Below, one piece after another: positions 10,271 to 24,295 of a DNA stretch of 64,000 nt. Position numbers and translations under genes: made by a program. The notes beneath the pieces are model-generated. The model was not told where the DNA came from and searched no databases. It saw nothing but the letters and a program-made list of their open reading frames with translations. The number at the start of each line of letters is the position of its first letter. Within the stretch, counting starts at the first letter, position 1. Origin of the DNA: Chrysaora quinquecirrha (lineage: Eukaryota > Cnidaria > Scyphozoa > Semaeostomeae > Pelagiidae). Location: NCBI GenBank assembly GCA_014526335.1, contig JACTAT010000027.1:4047694-4111693 (forward strand), read 5' to 3'.

Positions 10271-12507
10271 ATGGTAAACTGTCTGAACGTATCTGCTATC
10301 GTTCTTGCCTTTCTTGGCATCGGATTCTTAATTGTCAGTGTTGCAACAGATTACTGGAGGAGTTTTACAACTACCATACTATATAAGACCAAGTATAGCC
10401 AAGGGTTGTTCAGACAATGTGCGTCTGCGAACTCACAAACAGCATGCTCGAAACTAATGAAGGAGATCAGTGACTATCCTGGTAATTTTTGACTTAATTT
10501 ATTCAATTAATTCCAGATAAATCTTGCTAGACGACAAACGTTTTTTCAATACTGAACCTTTGATCTGAGTTGAGCTGAGTTACTTAATATTTCAAGACTC
10601 AGACAGAGCTTTTTTTTGAGAAATTTACCCTCGATTTCCTTGTAAAGATTTTCCTTATGTGTATATTTACAAAATGTATTGCTGTAGATAAATCACAAAA
10701 CATCATGCATATTAGGCATATTCGGATGTCTTACATATATGTTTTACATACATATTCGTAAAATCTGCTAAAATAACTGTCGTGAAAATTGGGGCCTTTG
10801 CCCAGAAAGAAATAGAAATTTAGACGGAATTAGGTAGGATCTGGAGGGCGTGCTTTGATTAAACAATGCATTTGTTTTTCATGAATTCATGTTGAAATCG
10901 TTACACACCTGCTCAGTCATGCTGTTTGCAAGTCTTATCTTGACAAACAGGAGGCAGCTTACGAGACCTTCAGCGTTATAATCGATTTCTTGGTAATAAC
11001 TTGGTAATATAAAGTTCTGAGAAATAGGTTGTTCAGGAGAGAAGCTTTATTCAATTTTTGAATGGCTGACAAGCAATTAATTGTTTGTTTCAGTCAACCC
11101 TATACACGTTTTTTTTTATAAGAACAAAGTATATAAGAACATAAGGCTTCAGAGGCTAAAAAGTTAAGAACATGCTAAGAACATTACAAGGCTTTGTGAA
11201 GCTAGAAACAAATTAGAATTTACTTTCTTTTTGCGCTGTCCTGTTCTCAACTCTAGAAAACAGGTGAACTATCAATCATTGTGAATATATGTGATATTTT
11301 TACATACGCGTCCCTTTTTTTAGCAATTACCAACTAATTTGAAGAAGAACAGCTTTTTAAAAAGCAAGAAAATTAAGAACATGTTAAGAACATTTTGAGC
11401 CTTCAAATCGGAAAAATTAAGAAAATTGCATGTCTTTCTTCAATTTCAGTGTTCTTATAAAAAAAAACGTGTAATTGATATTTAAAAAATACGTAAATGT
11501 AACTAATGATGATACTGTATATAAAAATATATATCAAAGTATATTGTAAAAAAAATGGTGACGAGCAATTGATCTTCATCATCATGACCATCAAAATCTT
11601 CATCATCATAATCAATCTCCAATTGCCAAATCAAGATTCTCATCGTCATTATCATCATCATAATCATCGTCATCATTATCATCATCAATACCATCAACAT
11701 CACCACCATTAATATAATCATCATGACTATATTCTACCTAACAACTGCCATTCATCTTTTAGCAAAGTTGGCTGCAGTTGTCGCAATGATGCTATTGGCA
11801 ATATTATTCCAGGGAATTTCAATGATTGTTGCCACTGTTGCTACAATGATGAAGAAGAAGTTAAATGCATGCATTGCCATTCTTCAATTCCTAGCAGGTA
11901 AAAATACCTTTACAACTAGCTAGCCAAGGCATACCAGAAAGCACTCATATTATCACCCTGGGTAATGTATGTGCAGTACAGTTGAGGGTATGCAGTACAG
12001 TGGAGGATATTCAGTACAGTGGAGGTATATCATCAGTACGGTGGAGGGTCTAGTAGAGTTCAATCACGCACAATATTTTGACAGGGGGACAGGGTTCGTA
12101 ATCATGCAATCAGACTCGTCCTACAAAATTTTAGCAACCACTATGTGAATCAAAAAATCACGAGCCGTATGAAACTATTTCAAGCGAAACGTTTGCGCTA
12201 AGATTCGCGCATTCACACGGAAGAAGTGCTCATTTCACGGGATTTCACGTAATCACGCATGACTTAAGCCACGCAGAACCGCTTGGGCCCCCAGACTGTC
12301 CTACAAAAACGTGTATTTGAGTGCAGGTGGACTTAGAATTTTCTTCTCTCTTTTTCAGCTGGGGCAGGTGCTGCTGGTCTGGCAATATATGCAAAATATT
12401 ACGATATTGGAGCATTCAAATTAGACTGGTCATATGCACTAGGTTGGGTCGGCACTGGTTTCATTGGCATCGGTTTGGTCGTTCTCTTTGTTATCATGAT
12501 GCGATAA
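10271..12507 (+). CDS. Claudin/PMP22-family four-TM protein
   Basis: Three exons, 10271-10481, 11763-11897 and 12359-12507 (stop TAA), join in phase 1 at both introns to give 164 residues. The start ATG has a good AAAAATGG context. TM1 is VSAIVLAFLGIGFLIVSVA. The first extracellular loop has Trp30 followed by GLF-x2-C-x8-C (Cys48 and Cys57), the claudin-family W..GL[WF]..C..C signature. TM2 (VAMMLLAILFQGISMIV) and TM3 (ACIAILQFLAAGAGAAGLAI) follow. TM4 (GWVGTGFIGIGLVVLFVIM) ends almost at the C-terminus, so there is no PDZ-binding tail. Such proteins sit in the plasma membrane, often at cell junctions. The short tail and loop could equally fit a PMP22/EMP/LIM2-type member. Confidence 0.85.
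11103..11473. mobile_element. MITE family 3 (ACACGTTTTTTTTTATAAGAAC ends), copy a
   Basis: TACACGTTTTTTTTTATAAG at 11103 and the inverse CTTATAAAAAAAAACGTGTA ending at 11473 bound an AT-rich element with internal GTTAAGAACAT repeats, in claudin-like intron 1. Relatives lie at 62089-62487 and 56640-57030. Confidence 0.75.
11575..11715 (+). repeat. ATC-rich microsatellite
   Basis: Imperfect (ATC)n with CATCATCATAATC variants, just upstream of the second claudin-like exon. ORFs across it are low-complexity artefacts. Confidence 0.85.
11974..12048 (+). repeat. Short copy of the CAGTACAGTGGAGG satellite
   Basis: Four tandem units containing CAGTACAGTGGAGG or GTACGGTGGAGGG, matching the plus-sense part of the 6851-7735 array. 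It lies in the second claudin-like intron. Confidence 0.8.
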
Positions 12508-12650
12508 AACTTTGTGGGATGAGAACTACGAACTATGTTTCTTATTACGCTTCAATTCTTATTTGTTTTTAAATTAGCGAAGTTTCGATTAATTATTTAA
12601 CGAGTGGTGCCCGAGCCCCCCCCCGGGGGTACTTTCATTGTTCGTTATAC

Positions 12651-13455
12651 TAGACCAGCCGCCCAAATGGGTAACTTCCCTACATATGGGTTGATTTTTT
12701 GTAAAGAAGCTCTAGACATGGGTAGTAAAATATATAAAAAACTTTTAGACATGCATCGTCTTGAAAAGCCTGATGAAAAGTACGCTTTAGTTCAGCGCAA
12801 AGGCCTTTTCGCCGCGTTTAGAGTTGACTCAGACGTTAAATTGGGTTCAAATATTTAAGATATTGGTACAAATGGGTAAAAAATTTCGTAGTTAAATTCG
12901 ATACATTGGTACCACGAGTAACAGAATTTATCGGAAGACATGGGTGGGTTCGGAAAAACAGGGCGGAACGTCTAGTCCCTTGAACAATGGAGTACCCCCC
13001 AGTGGTCAGAGCTAAGCCAGGGACGTTTTGTCTTTGAACATTGAGGCGGGGAGAGGGGGTACTTCATTGTTCAAAAGTCTAGACGTGTGACCCAAGTTTT
13101 CAAAACCCACCCAAGTCTACCAAGAAATGATACTATTCGTTTAGACCCGTGTGCAGAAAAACAAAGAAATTCATCATCGATTTTAAACAGGAAATCAAAC
13201 TTGTGGACCACATTTAACACCTTAGGCAACTCTCAATGTAGCGAAAAACCTTTGCGCTAAAAAAATACAAAGCATTTACCCGGTTGGCACCATAAATTGA
13301 CCACAAATACTACCAGACTTTTAGAAGCATTTCATGTTTTAAAAGTTTTTATTCATATTACAAACTAGGTGTAAAGATTCTTTACGAAAAACAAAACAGA
13401 TACATAGGGAAATTGTTGCTGAAAAAGTTACCCATTTGGGCGGCACGTCTAGGGT
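12651..13455. mobile_element. Element with ~27-bp inverted repeats, no transposase
   Basis: CCGCCCAAATGGGTAACTT (within 12651-12677) is inverted as AAGTTACCCATTTGGGCGG (within 13425-13455), each with a CTAGAC- or GTCTAG-like outer edge. Internally GTCTAG next to GGGGGTAC..CATTGTTC occurs in both senses near 12970 and 13060. The 84-codon ORF at the left has no recognisable domain and uses the repeat itself, so I do not call it a gene. The 13456-13870 stretch shows nothing. Confidence 0.55.
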
Positions 13456-13874
13456 GAGGCGGGCAACGAGGCTCAAATATCAAAAGGCTTAGTTTTCTTT
13501 TGCTTAATCGGTAAATAACTAAAGAGATTCTTTGGCGAACGTTCTAATCTATCTCCGAGCGGACGTTCTCTGGCGGTTTTATGTGGAACGCCAGCCCCAC
13601 CTCCTTGGTGCCATACAACAATATAGGGTAGCTGGATTTTAGCTTAACTAAACTTGCTTATTATTTAACGCTGCTTCTTCCTTTAAAACTAAAATGCATT
13701 TTAAACGCTTATTTTTATGTTACTGCTATATGTATTCAACAGTATTCATCATTTTGTATCCGGATCTCTCATAGTAGAAAACAAGGGAGCAGACAAAATT
13801 TATGTGTTAAAACGTAGGTTGGATTTCTTGCAGCTATACAGCTGATGTAGCACTATAGTTGCATGCTGTGTTGC

Positions 13875-14310
13875 TTTTTGTGGCGGATAGACACTAAAGT
13901 GGCGGGCTCTTATGCTTGTTGTGGCGAATATGCATTATATTGGCGGGTTATTATGCTTGCTGTGGCGGATACGCACTAAAGTGGCGGATCGTTGTGCTTG
14001 TTGTGTCGGATACGCACTAAAGTGGGGTGTCTCTTATGCTTGTTGGGACGGATATGCACTGCATGGGCGAATAATTATCCTTTTTGTGGCAGATACGCAC
14101 TATCATTGCGGGTTTTTGTGCTTGTTGTGGCGCATTACGCACTATTGTGCTCTTATGTCTGTTGAATCGAATCATTGACCATGGTCGAATAATATTGCTG
14201 TGGCTGACATGCATTATATTGACAATTTATTATAGCCTGTTTGGACGCATTGTAGTCGCGAATTGTTATGCTTATTGTGGGGAATACAACCTATATTGGC
14301 GGGTTTTATG
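13875..14310 (+). repeat. Degenerate GTGGCGGATACGCACTAAAG array
   Basis: About nine diverged units of roughly 45 bp with GTGGCGGATACGCACTAAAG and TTATGCTTGTTGTGGCG. Read on the opposite strand the words match the next array, so the two form an inverted pair. Confidence 0.75.
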
Positions 14311-14334
14311 CGTTTTTCTGGAAAAAGTCTTGAC

Positions 14335-15150
14335 ACCAAGCATAATAGTCCACCATATCAAGCATAATAACCCAGCGCATCAAGCACAATAACCCACCAC
14401 ATGAACCCACCGTCTCAAGCATAATAACCCACCACAGTAGTGCTTATCCGCCACAGTACGCAAAAAACACCACCACATCAAGCATGATAACCCACCACAG
14501 TAGTGCTTAACCGCCACAGTACACAAAAAACAGCACCACATCAAGCATAATAGCCCACCACATCAAGCATGATAACCCACCACAATAGTGCTTATCCATC
14601 ACAGTACGCAAAAAAAACCGCCACATCAGGCATGATAACCCACCACAGTAGTGCTTATCCGCCACAGTACGCAAAAAACACCACCACATCAAGCATAATA
14701 GCCCACCACATCAAGCATGATAACCCACCACAATAGTGCTTATCCATCACAGTACGCAAAAAAAACCGCCACATCAGGCATGATAACCCACCACAGTAGT
14801 GCTTATCCGCCACAGTACGCAAAAAACACCACCACATCAAGCATAATAGCCCACCACATCAAGCATGATAACCCACCACAATAGTGCTTATCCACCACAG
14901 TACGCAAAAAACCGCCACATCAGGCATGATAACCCACCACAGTAGTGCTTATCCGCCACAGTACGCAAAAAATACCACCACATCAAGCATAATAACCCAC
15001 CACATCAAGCATGATAACCCACTACAATAGTGCTTATCCACCACAGTACGCAAAAAAAACCGCCACAACAAGCATAATAACCCACCACAGTAGTGCTTAC
15101 CCACCACATCAAGCATAATAAGGCATAACATAAACATAATAGCCCGCTCC
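14335..15150 (-). repeat. Tandem array with 148-bp higher-order unit
   Basis: Units contain CCACCACATCAAGCATAATA and AGTGCTTATCCGCCACAGTA. Identical blocks recur every 148 bp (ORF starts at 14692 and 14840 illustrate the period). It is far more homogeneous than the inverted neighbour at 13875-14310. Minus-strand ORFs are repeat translations. Confidence 0.9.
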
Positions 15151-15611
15151 TGCCTTATCCATCTTATCCTCCGCATCAATCACAATAACATCCTCCGGAT
15201 CAATCACAATAACCCGCCCGTAAAGATTTGCTTTAGTCAATCAAAAGGTCAATAGGTTATCTGTTCATTGATTTCAAAGAATAAGTGACCGGTTTCGTAA
15301 ATGAATAACCACTAAACAAGTCAGGGCAGGTGGGTTAGTGGTGACATTGAAGATACGATATGCATCAATATCAACATAACGAAAATCGATGATAGTAGTT
15401 CATTTTAGATATACAGCAGACAGCTGTTCACAAAGGGGCGTATAACCCCCAAACAGCTTTTTACGTGGGAATCAGCCGTGATATCTTAGAACATGTGATG
15501 TTTCTCTTTAGTTTTAAGCTTGTTTATAATGAGCCTATACAGGTGACTAGGAATATCGTTGGCTTGTGATTTCTCATACCTGGATCGCAAACAGTGAACC
15601 TGATCGTGGCA

Positions 15612-17369
15612 TGCAGTCGCCTATTAACAAGAATCACATACTTGGACTACTGTTTACTTGCAGTGCAATGAGTATACTATTTATGTGCATAGGTAAGAGG
15701 TGTTTTATGATTCTTATAACTGGCATGGTGTATTTAGCGCAAGTCGCTAAGATCTCAGTAGTTAATTAACTATATGAGACCTCGACCCTTGCTGTGAAGC
15801 TGCCGTAGCTGGAGCTCAAACCCCGAAATCACTGAGCTTCTGACACTACGAGCCAGCAGAATTAGGCCGCGACGCAACAGCACCTTCAACTACAGTCAGA
15901 CTTTGTTAAACTGGGGTTTCTTAGGCCATGTACACAAAACTAGCTTAGCAAACTAGATATTTCACACCTGTTTTCAATCGCTAAGGCTCACACCTACAAT
16001 CAATGACGTAGTACGTACAAGAGTCTTGCCTACAACTAGGACAAGTAAATGAACATAAGGTGCTGTGGTGCTGTGGTGCTGTGGTGTAATCTAGCTGACT
16101 CGTGGTGTCAAGAGCTCAGTGTGGTCTGGGTTGGAGCCTCGATTAGTTAACCTACTACTGAGAATCTGCAATGTTTTGATCATGTTGCTACGTCTCAAAA
16201 CATTGCTTGCTAGTAGAATTTGCTGGACTGTATTTCTGAAACATTCAAAAACATTTTCAGCAAGTTAGAATATTCGACAGGCAATGTTTTGTGACGTGGT
16301 TAAACTATCAAACATAGTGTGACAAACAATGTTTGATTGCTTGGCAGGGGGCTATCGCCAAGAGGATCAAATCTAGTACTCTATTAGAAGTAGCTACTCA
16401 AATGAATATGAGCCACAAATACTCGTCTTTATGTTGTAGATATGCGACAGATGACTAGTTGTGGAAAACAACAGATGACGCGGTCGAAAAATTCTGATGT
16501 GGAAACAATACAAAATGCTACAAAAATTATTACAAAGACATCCTTCTCGTAATAGTCTACCATTTTGATGGATATGATAGCATACCGCTACTAGACTCAT
16601 TATACCGCGACGCATTCCCAAACATTGCTTACTGCGGACCGAAAGAAAGCGAAAACTTCAAAATCGATATTGTATTAAAAACCGCGGCGGTCTAACGGCG
16701 TATCACTGTCTTGGAAGAGCGGTGCGGTATTATCCGGGATTCAAAGGATATTTGTATATAAATGACGATATGATTGTCAACTGGTGGAACTTTGGTGATT
16801 TTGATACGACGAAAATATGGCAGAGCGCGTTAATAGAGAATGGGCATCCGTTACGCCGGAGCGGGACGCCGGATATTGACTACAAAACAAAATGGGTTTG
16901 GTATAATAGCTCATACGGTATCGAACAATGTAACCAAACACTGTATGAAATCAAAGAATTAAAACCGCGCGACTGGGCGCCGGAAATGCTACTGGATAAT
17001 CTACTGTATAATGGAAATGGCCGGGTGTATTGCAGCAAAGGTTGGTCGGACGTTTTCTATATACCGAGTATTTATGCGACAGCGTTCGCGGACATGAGCG
17101 AGATATTCTATAGGAACAAAGTGTTCTTAGAAATAGCCGTAACTACGATGCTACGGTTGCTCGATAAAGAGGAAAACACGGTCAAATTGACCGGACATTA
17201 TTTACCGGATCTCGGAAAATCAGATGGCATGGCATTTTGGACACATTACAGAACCGATATTAAATTTATGCATCCGCTGAAATTCCATAATAAACAGACA
17301 AGCAAAATGAACAAAGCACTCTTGAAAAATTGGGTTGTAAATTATAGCAGGAAATTTCTGAATTGCTGA
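15612..17369 (+). CDS. STELLO-like type II membrane glycosyltransferase, frame broken twice
   Basis: Exon 1 (15612-15691) encodes a short basic N-terminus and one membrane anchor, LGLLFTCSAMSILFMCI, as in Golgi type II enzymes. Exon 2 starts after an acceptor at about 16435 and runs to the TGA at 17369. It has a linker, then KDILLVIVYHFDGYDSIPLL, and a lumenal domain with GYLYINDDMIVNWWNF (an acidic DD pair as in metal-binding glycosyltransferases), DWAPEMLLDNLL and GHYLPDLGKSDGMAFW. The reading frame changes at two A5 runs, 16522-16526 and 16677-16681. Each gap equals one missing base and the protein signal continues on both sides. So it is either a sequence error or a recent pseudogene. Membership of the STELLO/DUF288 group is from motif memory only; donor and acceptor sugars are unknown. 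Confidence 0.6.
15731..15903 (-). mobile_element. tRNA-derived SINE, near-complete copy
   Basis: This is the reverse complement of the copy at 40513-40666. It reads from a TTTAGCGC 3' end through GAGACCTCGACC to AGCTTCTGACACTACGAG and GCCGCGACGCAACAGCAC. It lies in the intron after the first exon of the STELLO-like gene. Confidence 0.75.
16058..16166 (+). mobile_element. tRNA-derived SINE, truncated copy
   Basis: The copy reads GTGCTGTGGTGTAATCTAGC, CTGACTCGTGGTGTC, then GATTAGTTAACCTACTACTG. The TGGTGTAATCT block is the polymerase III box A equivalent. The middle around box B is shortened. A GTGCT triplication marks its 5' edge. Confidence 0.7.
16167..16345. mobile_element. MITE family 1, copy b
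   Basis: The sequence abuts the SINE and ends in GACAAACAATGTTTGATTGC, matching the right end of the element at 377-636. The interior repeats AAACATT and CAATGTTTTG words in both senses. Confidence 0.5.
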
Positions 17370-18197
17370 GAGCTGTGTACAGTTTTTCATAAGAAATATA
17401 TTTGGTATAAACAGCTGTGTCTCATTTTCTCTTCAAGTTGAATTTACCTATTTCAAATTGAGGGTCTATAAGATCAATAGGGCAGCCAATAGCACAGACT
17501 GTGTGATTTTCAGTGGTTTTCTTACATTTTGCATTTTGCATTTTCTTACGTTCTGCTCCGCGGGATGGCTGACAGTCCCCTGAGTGTTTCTAATAGCGAT
17601 TGCTTGGCATGGCGGTTCGCATCAGTAAATTGTGCTCTCTCTTTATCTGTCAAACAATGGCAGCCTACACATGGTCAATATATGGTTTAGACGTCAATGA
17701 TACGCGAATTCAAAAGTAAAGGCTTTAAAAAAACTAACCCCGAAATGAAGAAATAAGCGGCAGTGGACACTTACGGGACAGGGTTTGTCGTCTGTGCCTG
17801 TGGTGGATAGGGGTTTTGCTGTCCAGAGGTTTATTGGGAAGAAAATATTTGTTTTTGATGAGGCCTTGCGAATAATAAGCCACGACATCAAGCTTGACAA
17901 CTAGCTATCCTTGCGAGCCTTATTCATCAACTCATATGATCAACTCAAGCATAACTACTCGCCTTATAAAAGCGAGACCAGACATGAAGACTTCACAAAA
18001 TCATTCTGTGGATGGATGCCCCTGCATAGTTTATCGACTCCTGTTTCTGCGATTCTCCACTCCCTTTTCTTATCCCCTTATATTCTCCACCTTCAGTAAT
18101 GTTTCTAGCTGATGTAAATGTGGTAAAGCAAGAAAATAATCTGCATTTAAAATAAAATTTAAATCAATTTCACTCATCCAGAACATTTCACACAAGG
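17370..18197. other. Intergenic stretch between STELLO-like gene and TPI
   Basis: 3' flank of the plus-strand gene, with no polyadenylation signal that I can place confidently. No coding, RNA or repeat signal recognised. Confidence 0.5.
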
Positions 18198-18336
18198 GTG
18201 ACGTCATTTTTCACACAAGAATGACGTCATTAATGACTAAAATATGACGTAATTATCTCGTGCTGGCGTCATTCTTAATGACGTCATATATTAATGATGT
18301 CATATCAAAATATGACGTAACGAATACGTCATCATA
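18198..18336. promoter_or_regulatory. Cluster of CRE-type palindromes downstream of TPI
   Basis: Within 140 bp there are three TGACGTCA or ATGACGTCAT sites (near 18200, 18222 and 18279) and several one-off variants (TGACGTAA, TGATGTCA, ACGTCATCA). TGACGTCA is the palindromic CREB/ATF site. Spacing is irregular, so it may be an enhancer or a decayed palindromic repeat. It lies about 150 bp beyond the TPI stop codon. Confidence 0.5.
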
Positions 18337-18489
18337 TAAGTTAAGATCAATGGCACAGAATAAGATATCTTACTAATGGATGCTATTGAAATTTGGCTTA
18401 CTATTTGTTGTTGAAGACAGCGTATGATTTGAAGCGTAGAATCGAATGACTTGCGTTTAAAATTGTTTGTTAATTTTCTGCAGCAGCAA

Positions 18490-22046
<3,557 letters not shown>

Positions 22047-22159
22047 GATTTCAATGTGCTATTTGCGAGAACGTCGGTCAATCACTGTTGCTAAAAAAAA
22101 GACAAGGCCCAAAAAGAGTTTCTGTGGTGAGAGTTGTTGCTGTTGTTACAACTGATGAC

Positions 22160-22185
22160 GACAGAATGACGTAGATGACGTCAAC
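22160..22185. promoter_or_regulatory. CRE-like sites in TPI upstream region
   Basis: A perfect TGACGTCA lies at 22176-22183, preceded by ATGACGTAG, about 130 bp upstream of the TPI start codon on the minus strand. The position is compatible with a proximal promoter element. Function is inferred from the known CREB/ATF consensus only. Confidence 0.45.
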
Positions 22186-22437
22186 ATTACGCACACACAA
22201 TTTGACATATTTGAAGTAGATGTGGTAATGTCGTGATTTATTGTGGTTTTTTGCTTATCAATAAAGACTAGATTCATACTTGAAGGTAAGCTAGTCTGCT
22301 TGCGTTGTGGCGCGAGAAAGCTGTCATTTTGTATGCTCAAAATGATGAGACCATGAAAAGCTTAAATGCCTGAAATGCTTGCAGTCTAAATCTCTTGAGT
22401 ATTCATATTCAAGTTGGCTGGACCCGCAACTAAGCAC

Positions 22438-22734
22438 CTTGATTTTTCTTGGTTAGTTAGTTAGTTCAATAGTTAGTTAATTAGTTCGCTAGTTAGCTAG
22501 TTAGTTATCTAGTTAATTAGCTAATTAGTTAGTTTTTGGTTGGCTAGTTAGTCAGCTAACCAGGTAATTTGTTAATTAGCCAGTTCGCTAGTTAGTTATT
22601 TCTTGTTAAGGTATCTAGCTAGTTACTTAATTGCTTACTTAGTCAGCTAGTTAGTTAGTTAGTTAGTTAATAAGGTCGCTAGTTCGCTAGTATTTTGGTA
22701 AAAAGCTAGTATGTTAGTTAGTTAGCTAGTTAGC

Positions 22735-22768
<34 letters not shown>

Positions 22769-23165
22769 ATTAATTAGTTAATTAGTTAGTTAGTTAGTTA
22801 GTTAGTTAGTTCATGGTTAGTTAGTTAGCTAGTTAATTAATTGGTTAGGTAGTTGGTTAGTACGTAAGCTTAGTAAGTAAGTTAGTTAGTTAGTTAGTTA
22901 GTTAGTAAGTTAGTAAGGTAGTTAGGTAGTTAGTAATTTATTTAGTTAGTCAGTTGGTTAGTTAGTTGGGTAGTTAGTTAGTTAATTAGAAAGTTAGTTG
23001 GTTGGTTGGTTAGATAATTAGTTAGTTAGTTAGTTATTTTGCTAGTTAGTTAGTTAGTTAGTTAGTTAATTAGCTAGTCATTGAGCTAGTTCATTAGTTA
23101 GTTAGTTAGTTAGTTAGTTAGCTACTTAGTAAGTAAGCTAGTTTATTAGTTAAGTAGTTACTTAG
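22438..23165 (+). repeat. (GTTA)n tetranucleotide array
   Basis: About 730 bp of TTAG repeats with frequent GCTA and GTAA variants. Similar tetranucleotide arrays recur at 46945-47812 (opposite sense) and 48530-48660. Confidence 0.95.
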
Positions 23166-23474
23166 TACTTGTAACTGGCTGTCAGTTTATTTTAGCAGAA
23201 AGGAACAATAAAGGGTAACAGGCGGAGAAACAACGCTTTCATTTATTTATTAAAATTATCATTTATTTGTTATATGTCTGATTTCGAGTCAGAAATATTA
23301 ATTTCACAATTCTTTTACCCATGGTTTATTGAGTAAAAAGATATTTATAAAGATTTTATGTTATCAGATACCAATTTTATTTCATAGTTTATTTAGTTTG
23401 CTTCATTTGTTGTTGTTGTTGATTTTCTTTATTTTTAATGTCATATAAGTTTTATTCGTGCTCATCAAAACATA

Positions 23475-24242
23475 GAGTCCTTGCGCCCAAAGTGGCCACC
23501 TTTCACAATTTGAGAAAATCCACTGGTCTGCAGAAATTTATAAAAACAAAATGTTTGAATCTTGTTATTTCCTCCTAAAACCCACCAAAATGTTTGCTGA
23601 TGCCAGTTCCTTAATTTTATGAATGTTTTTCGTTTTTTAGAGCGTAAATAATCCGATAAAAAAAGAATCATGCATGGCCTACTTTTGTTTCAAGTGCGAG
23701 TATTCCTCCATTTTATCGTTTGTTTTTCAAAGTAATGTTTCCTTTCAGTCTCCTATTTCCATATCTTAACTGTAAACAAACTTTAAAAGATCTTGAACGA
23801 CACTCCTGACCTCTGACTTGAAATATGAGAAAAGAATTTTGAATTATTTTTCGTCTGAACTGAACAGGGTGAACATTTTTGAAAGGCACTCAATTTCTTG
23901 AACTGCGCCCAAACTGGCCACCCTATGTAACGCATTGGCGATTTCATTGGTTTGTTTTCCGAACACGTTCCTTTCTTGGCTGCGGAGGCGCTCAACAGTA
24001 GAAAAACCGTAGTAAAAACCTAATGGCCACTTTGGGCGCATTTCCTGATTTAGGCCATTTTGATCGTTCTTTGCTTGGATTGTTGTTTTGAGAAAATAAG
24101 TTGAAATATCACATTGAAATTCTGGCGAGACATAAACAATAAAATGAGAAGTATTTCTATGGGGAGTGGAGGTTTGAGCAATTCTCTAGAGTTTTATTAA
24201 TACTAATGTTTGAAAAGGTGGCCACTTTGGGCGCAAGGACTC
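23475..24242. mobile_element. 768-bp TA-flanked non-autonomous transposon
   Basis: GAGTCCTTGCGCCCAAAGTG (start 23475) and CACTTTGGGCGCAAGGACTC (end 24242) are inverted termini of about 30 bp, flanked by TA at 23473-23474 and 24243-24244, as in Tc1/mariner insertions. A second inverted pair (GCGCCCAAACTGGCCACCC near 23906, ATGGCCACTTTGGGCGCAT near 24022) sits inside, so the terminal motif occurs four times. No transposase is encoded. Confidence 0.85.
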
Positions 24243-24295
24243 TAACTTAGCTCTTCATATCACCTAATTGCTTGTTATTTAATGTAATTTTGCAG

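Noticed and set aside
12604..12858. 84-codon ORF at the left edge of the inverted-repeat element
   Set aside because: Starts in a C-run and includes the terminal repeat; no recognisable domain.
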